A stretch of 8,149 nt of DNA from Chlorobiales bacterium (GTDB lineage: Bacteria; Bacteroidota; Chlorobiia; Chlorobiales; Chlorobiaceae): positions 1 through 8,149 of the forward strand of contig JAKSDB010000153.1 in the NCBI GenBank assembly GCA_022360415.1, in the 5' to 3' direction. The notes under the pieces are model-generated. The model searched no databases. It saw nothing but the letters and a program-made list of their open reading frames with translations, and was not told the DNA's origin. The position numbers were made by a program, and so were the translations under genes. Positions 6,194-8,149 of the stretch are shown here, piece by piece (within the stretch, counting starts at the first letter, position 1; each line of letters opens with the position of its first letter).

Positions 6194-6589
6194 TTATTTA
6201 ATTCCTGTGATATAGTAATATGTTTTGTTCTTCAGTAAAAACCGGAGAGCGATATAGGTTATGACGAGAACCGCTGTTCCGGAAAGAAACGACTGCCAAA
6301 GCTCCATTTTCAGAACGCTCGACAGTCCAAGCGCAATCATGAACAGTACCAGCGGCCCTACAAAAAGCAGCAGCGCTGCCTTGACCTCTGCATGTTCTTT
6401 CAGGTTGCATTCGACCATATCGCCGGGCTTTGCCGCGATTTTGTTTTGAGCAAGAACCGTTTCGGGTTTCACTGAAGGCTTTTGACCCATGCTGCAAACT
6501 CCACAGTGCACATTCTCCTTTGACGCTTCCTTGCAGACTATCTCGATTTCAGCTTTTCCTTTATATGTTTTGAGCACTTTAGCGTACAT
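6194..6589 (-). CDS. RseC/MucC-family membrane protein (SoxR-reducing system protein family)
   Basis: The protein has 131 residues. A soluble N-terminal part begins MYAKVLKTYKGKAEIEIVC and carries a cysteine group C19, C29, C32 (HCGVCSMG), then PGDMVEC with C61. Two membrane segments (about 71-91 and 97-116) are joined by a short loop with a Trp. The C-terminus is short and basic. This is the RseC layout: cysteine motif, GD-V, two transmembrane helices. Family members occur next to rnf/rsx genes in several phyla. In E. coli RseC is linked to SoxR reduction and sigma-E control, but no such partner is visible here. A role in assembly or redox protection of the complex is inference. It is the first gene of the operon. 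The ATG at 6589 lies 12 nt from AGGAGA, unusually far, and a competing out-of-frame ATG sits at the better distance. Confidence 0.85.
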   Translation of the reverse strand: MYAKVLKTYKGKAEIEIVCKEASKENVHCGVCSMGQKPSVKPETVLAQNKIAAKPGDMVECNLKEHAEVKAALLLFVGPLVLFMIALGLSSVLKMELWQSFLSGTAVLVITYIALRFLLKNKTYYYITGIK

Positions 6590-6596
6590 AAAGCAT
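6579..6596 (-). promoter_or_regulatory. five-codon upstream reading frame overlapping the rseC start
   Basis: An ATG at 6596-6594 lies 5 nt from the only good Shine-Dalgarno (AGGAGA, 6607-6602) and opens a frame of Met-Leu-Tyr-Val-Arg that stops at TAA 6581-6579. It overlaps the first codons of the rseC-like gene in another frame. It could lower or couple initiation at the real start 7 nt downstream. The arrangement is seen directly; any function is inference. Confidence 0.4.
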
Positions 6597-6608
6597 AATC
6601 TTCTCCTG

Positions 6609-6630
6609 TGTTATTATCGACGTAATAACA
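6609..6630. promoter_or_regulatory. 22-bp inverted repeat in the rnf operon leader
   Basis: TGTTATTA and TAATAACA form perfect 8-bp arms around a 6-nt spacer. The repeat lies directly upstream of the AGGAGA ribosome binding site of the first operon gene and downstream of the candidate promoter. As DNA it has the size and symmetry of a site for a dimeric helix-turn-helix regulator. As RNA it could fold into a hairpin touching the ribosome binding site. The arms do not match the CRP (TGTGA) or FNR (TTGAT) half-sites exactly, so I name no regulator. Confidence 0.5.
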
Positions 6631-6665
6631 TGCAATATTCAACGGTATGTCCAAATGTTGGTGAC

Positions 6666-6697
6666 AGTATAATGTGAGATGTTCCGATCCGTTCCAA
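6666..6697 (-). promoter_or_regulatory. candidate promoter of the rseC-rnfBCDGEA operon
   Basis: On the minus strand TTGGAA (6697-6692) is 17 nt from CATTAT (6674-6669). This overlaps a better -10 hexamer, TATACT (6671-6666), which lacks a well-spaced -35. Either reading puts the start near 6660 and gives a leader of about 70 nt that contains the inverted repeat. The gap of 200 nt after purB is the only place in the operon long enough for a promoter. Confidence 0.3.
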
Positions 6698-6699
6698 AA

Positions 6700-6732
6700 C
6701 CTTTTACTGCCTCCGGTTCAGGGACGAAAAGG
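6700..6732 (-). terminator. weak hairpin that may end purB transcription
   Basis: Arms CCTTTT and AAAAGG (6 bp) enclose 21 nt that contain an inner CCT/AGG pairing. On the minus strand the stem is followed by only four Ts within GTTTTGG. The hairpin lies about 60 nt after the purB stop. Stem and T-run are weak, so purB transcription may partly read through into the rnf operon. Confidence 0.2.
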
Positions 6733-6771
6733 CTCCAAATTTAACAATAATCAGAAATATTAACAAGCTGT

Positions 6772-6784
6772 TTAACGGTGTTAA
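6772..6784. repeat. TTAAC-GGT-GTTAA inverted repeat in a cluster of TTAAC boxes
   Basis: Just after the purB stop (minus sense) the AT-rich gap holds TTAAC at 6741-6745, 6760-6764 and 6772-6776, and its complement GTTAA at 6780-6784. The last two form a 5+5-bp inverted repeat with a 3-nt spacer. They could be binding boxes or simply AT-rich spacer. Confidence 0.25.
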
Positions 6785-6789
6785 TGATC

Positions 6790-8094
6790 TCAAAGCCCGT
6801 TGCGGGCGAAGATAATATCAACGCTTTTTCTGAGCTTGTTCAGGATGTTTTCCGATGAAAAGAGCTGCTCTATTTCTTCTGCGGACAAATGCCGGAGAAT
6901 ATCCTGATCCTTCAGGACATGCTCTTTAAGCTGGACCTTGTGTTCCCAGCTTTTCATCGCGTTTTGCTGCACTAGTTTATAGGCTTCCTCGCGGGTAAGG
7001 CCTTTTCCAGTGAGAGCAAGCAACAGTGTTTGTGAGAGAGTGAGCCCGTAGGATGTGCTGAAATTTTCCTCCATCTTTTCCGGATAGACAAGCAGATTTT
7101 TCAGGGTATCCGTAAAGGTGCGAAGCATGTAACAAAGCGCAATCGTCGAATCCGGCATGATGATCCTTTCGACCGACGAATGTGAAATATCCCGTTCATG
7201 CCAGAGCGCAACATTTTCCATGGCAGCGATGGAGTTCGACCGGACAACCCTCGCGAGCCCGGTCAGACGTTCGAAAGTAATGGGATTGCGCTTGTGCGGC
7301 ATTGCTGAACTGCCTTTCTGTCCTTTGCTGAAAAATTCTTCGGTTTCACGCACTTCGGTACGCTGCAAATGGCGAAACTCGACGGAAAACTTTTCTATCG
7401 AGGACGCTATGATGGCAAGAGTTGTAAGAAACTCGGCATGCCGATCGCGCTGCAGAATCTGTGTTGAAATCGGTGAGGGTTTCAGGCCAAGCTTTTTACA
7501 GACAGCGGCTTCTATTTCCGCTGAAAGGTGTTGATAGGTGCCTACAGCACCCGAAATTTTACCCACGGAAACATTCTCAACTGCTCTTTTGAGCCTTTCG
7601 AGGTTTCGGAGCATTTCCTGATGCCAGAGCAGGAGTTTCAGCCCGAAAGTAGTTGGTTCAGCATGAATGCCATGCGTTCTTCCCATCTCCAGGGTGTACT
7701 TGAACTCTACGGCCCTTTCGGCAAGCACCTCAATAAGCTTTTCGATATCTTTAACGAGAATTCTGCCGGCATCACGCATCTGCATGGCAAGACAGGTATC
7801 ACCAACATCGGAAGAAGTCAGGCCCTCATGAATATAGCGTGATTGCGGTCCCACGTACTGGTTGACGTTGGTAAGAAAAGCTATCACATCGTGCTTGGTT
7901 TCCTTTTCTATCTCAAGGATTTCATCGACGTTGAATCTTGCATGCTCTTTTATGGTCAGCAGGGCTTCCTGCGGGACTTCACCCGCTTCAGCACGTGCTT
8001 CTACAGCCGCTATTTCCAGTTGCAGCCAGCGTTCGAACTTTGCTTCGTCCGTCCAAATGGCTTTCATGTCTTTCGGTGAGTAACGTGGTATCAC
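6790..8094 (-). CDS. purB: adenylosuccinate lyase
   Basis: The enzyme has 434 residues, the usual length of the bacterial PurB type. It splits succinyl-AICAR to AICAR plus fumarate and adenylosuccinate to AMP plus fumarate in purine synthesis; it is a cytoplasmic homotetramer. The fumarase/aspartase-superfamily signature SSAMPHKRNP lies at 262-271, with S262/S263 in the flexible catalytic loop. Conserved histidines are H68 (ETKHDV), H89 (YIHEGLTSSD) and H141 (GRTHGIHAEPTTFG), at the same numbers as the catalytic histidines known for the Bacillus subtilis enzyme. The start codon is GTG at 8094-8092: the N-terminus MIPRYSPKDMKAIWTDE aligns with the family's MIERYS..EM..IW start, which supports it over the later ATG at codon 10. 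No strong Shine-Dalgarno is visible. It reads in the same direction as the rnf operon, 200 nt upstream of it, and has no functional link to it. The active-site set is complete. Confidence 0.97.
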   Translation of the reverse strand: MIPRYSPKDMKAIWTDEAKFERWLQLEIAAVEARAEAGEVPQEALLTIKEHARFNVDEILEIEKETKHDVIAFLTNVNQYVGPQSRYIHEGLTSSDVGDTCLAMQMRDAGRILVKDIEKLIEVLAERAVEFKYTLEMGRTHGIHAEPTTFGLKLLLWHQEMLRNLERLKRAVENVSVGKISGAVGTYQHLSAEIEAAVCKKLGLKPSPISTQILQRDRHAEFLTTLAIIASSIEKFSVEFRHLQRTEVRETEEFFSKGQKGSSAMPHKRNPITFERLTGLARVVRSNSIAAMENVALWHERDISHSSVERIIMPDSTIALCYMLRTFTDTLKNLLVYPEKMEENFSTSYGLTLSQTLLLALTGKGLTREEAYKLVQQNAMKSWEHKVQLKEHVLKDQDILRHLSAEEIEQLFSSENILNKLRKSVDIIFARNGL

Positions 8095-8149
8095 TGTGCT
8101 CTAATTTTATTGGATCAAACGGTTAATCCTGATTTTCAAAAAACCTTAA
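8095..8149. other. upstream flank of purB
   Basis: The last 55 nt hold no gene. The stretch is AT-rich, with TTGAAA (minus strand, about 8138-8133) as a possible -35 element but no matching -10 at a normal distance. The purB promoter may lie here or outside the window. Confidence 0.3.

Noticed and set aside
6651..6661. CCAA-ATG-TTGG short palindrome in the rnf leader
   Set aside because: Arms of only 4 bp are expected by chance in a 200-nt gap, and no second copy was seen in the operon's control region.
1..8149. CRISPR array, tRNA, rRNA, insertion sequence or toxin-antitoxin pair
   Set aside because: No regularly spaced repeats, no cloverleaf-like pattern with a CCA end, no transposase motif and no terminal inverted repeats were seen on either strand.

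Overview
The window is about 8.1 kb of bacterial chromosome. It is dominated by a complete, compact operon on the minus strand for an Rnf-type ferredoxin:NAD+ oxidoreductase. The order in the direction of transcription is rseC-like, rnfB, rnfC, rnfD, rnfG, rnfE, rnfA. An intact purB (adenylosuccinate lyase) lies upstream of it on the same strand. A stand-alone GyrI-like/effector-binding-domain gene lies at the other end on the plus strand, converging on rnfA. The B-C-D-G-E-A order with an RseC-family gene in front, the long multi-cluster RnfB, and the style of the PurB and GyrI-like proteins suggest a member of the Chlorobi/Bacteroidota group. A green sulfur bacterium (Chlorobium/Prosthecochloris type) is my best guess, but this rests on remembered protein style and not on a search.

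Layout. Positions 1-752 hold no convincing intact gene. There is a plus-strand orphan reading frame (83-364) that looks cut short or frameshifted. On the minus strand there is a clearly recognisable internal fragment of a soluble family-I inorganic pyrophosphatase (442-609) with neither proper end. A few short open tails complete the stretch, which reads as a gene graveyard or breakpoint. Positions 753-1238 encode the GyrI-like protein behind a strong Shine-Dalgarno. A 12-bp GC-rich hairpin with eight Ts (1240-1286) separates it from the convergent rnf operon and probably serves both sides. Positions 1297-6589 are the seven-gene operon: rnfD/G, rnfG/E and rnfE/A overlap by ATGA, rnfB/rnfC abut as TAAATG, and the other gaps are 6 and 19 nt. 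Positions 6590-6789 form a 200-nt regulatory gap with a candidate promoter, an 8+8-bp inverted repeat directly in front of the ribosome binding site, and a five-codon reading frame overlapping the rseC start. Positions 6790-8094 are purB, with a GTG start.

How the genes work together. RnfB (an iron-sulfur wire) and RnfC (FMN/NAD site plus two [4Fe-4S] clusters) form the cytoplasmic electron path. RnfD and RnfG carry covalent flavins. RnfA and RnfE are the mirror-image membrane pair with a shared intramembrane iron-sulfur site. Together they couple ferredoxin oxidation and NAD+ reduction to ion translocation, or the reverse. The RseC-like protein is a small cysteine-containing membrane protein that often accompanies rnf genes. 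The most interesting details are the shared DxxTAA(T/S) flavin-attachment motif, in which RnfD offers serine instead of threonine, the unusual rseC leader, and the pyrophosphatase relic.
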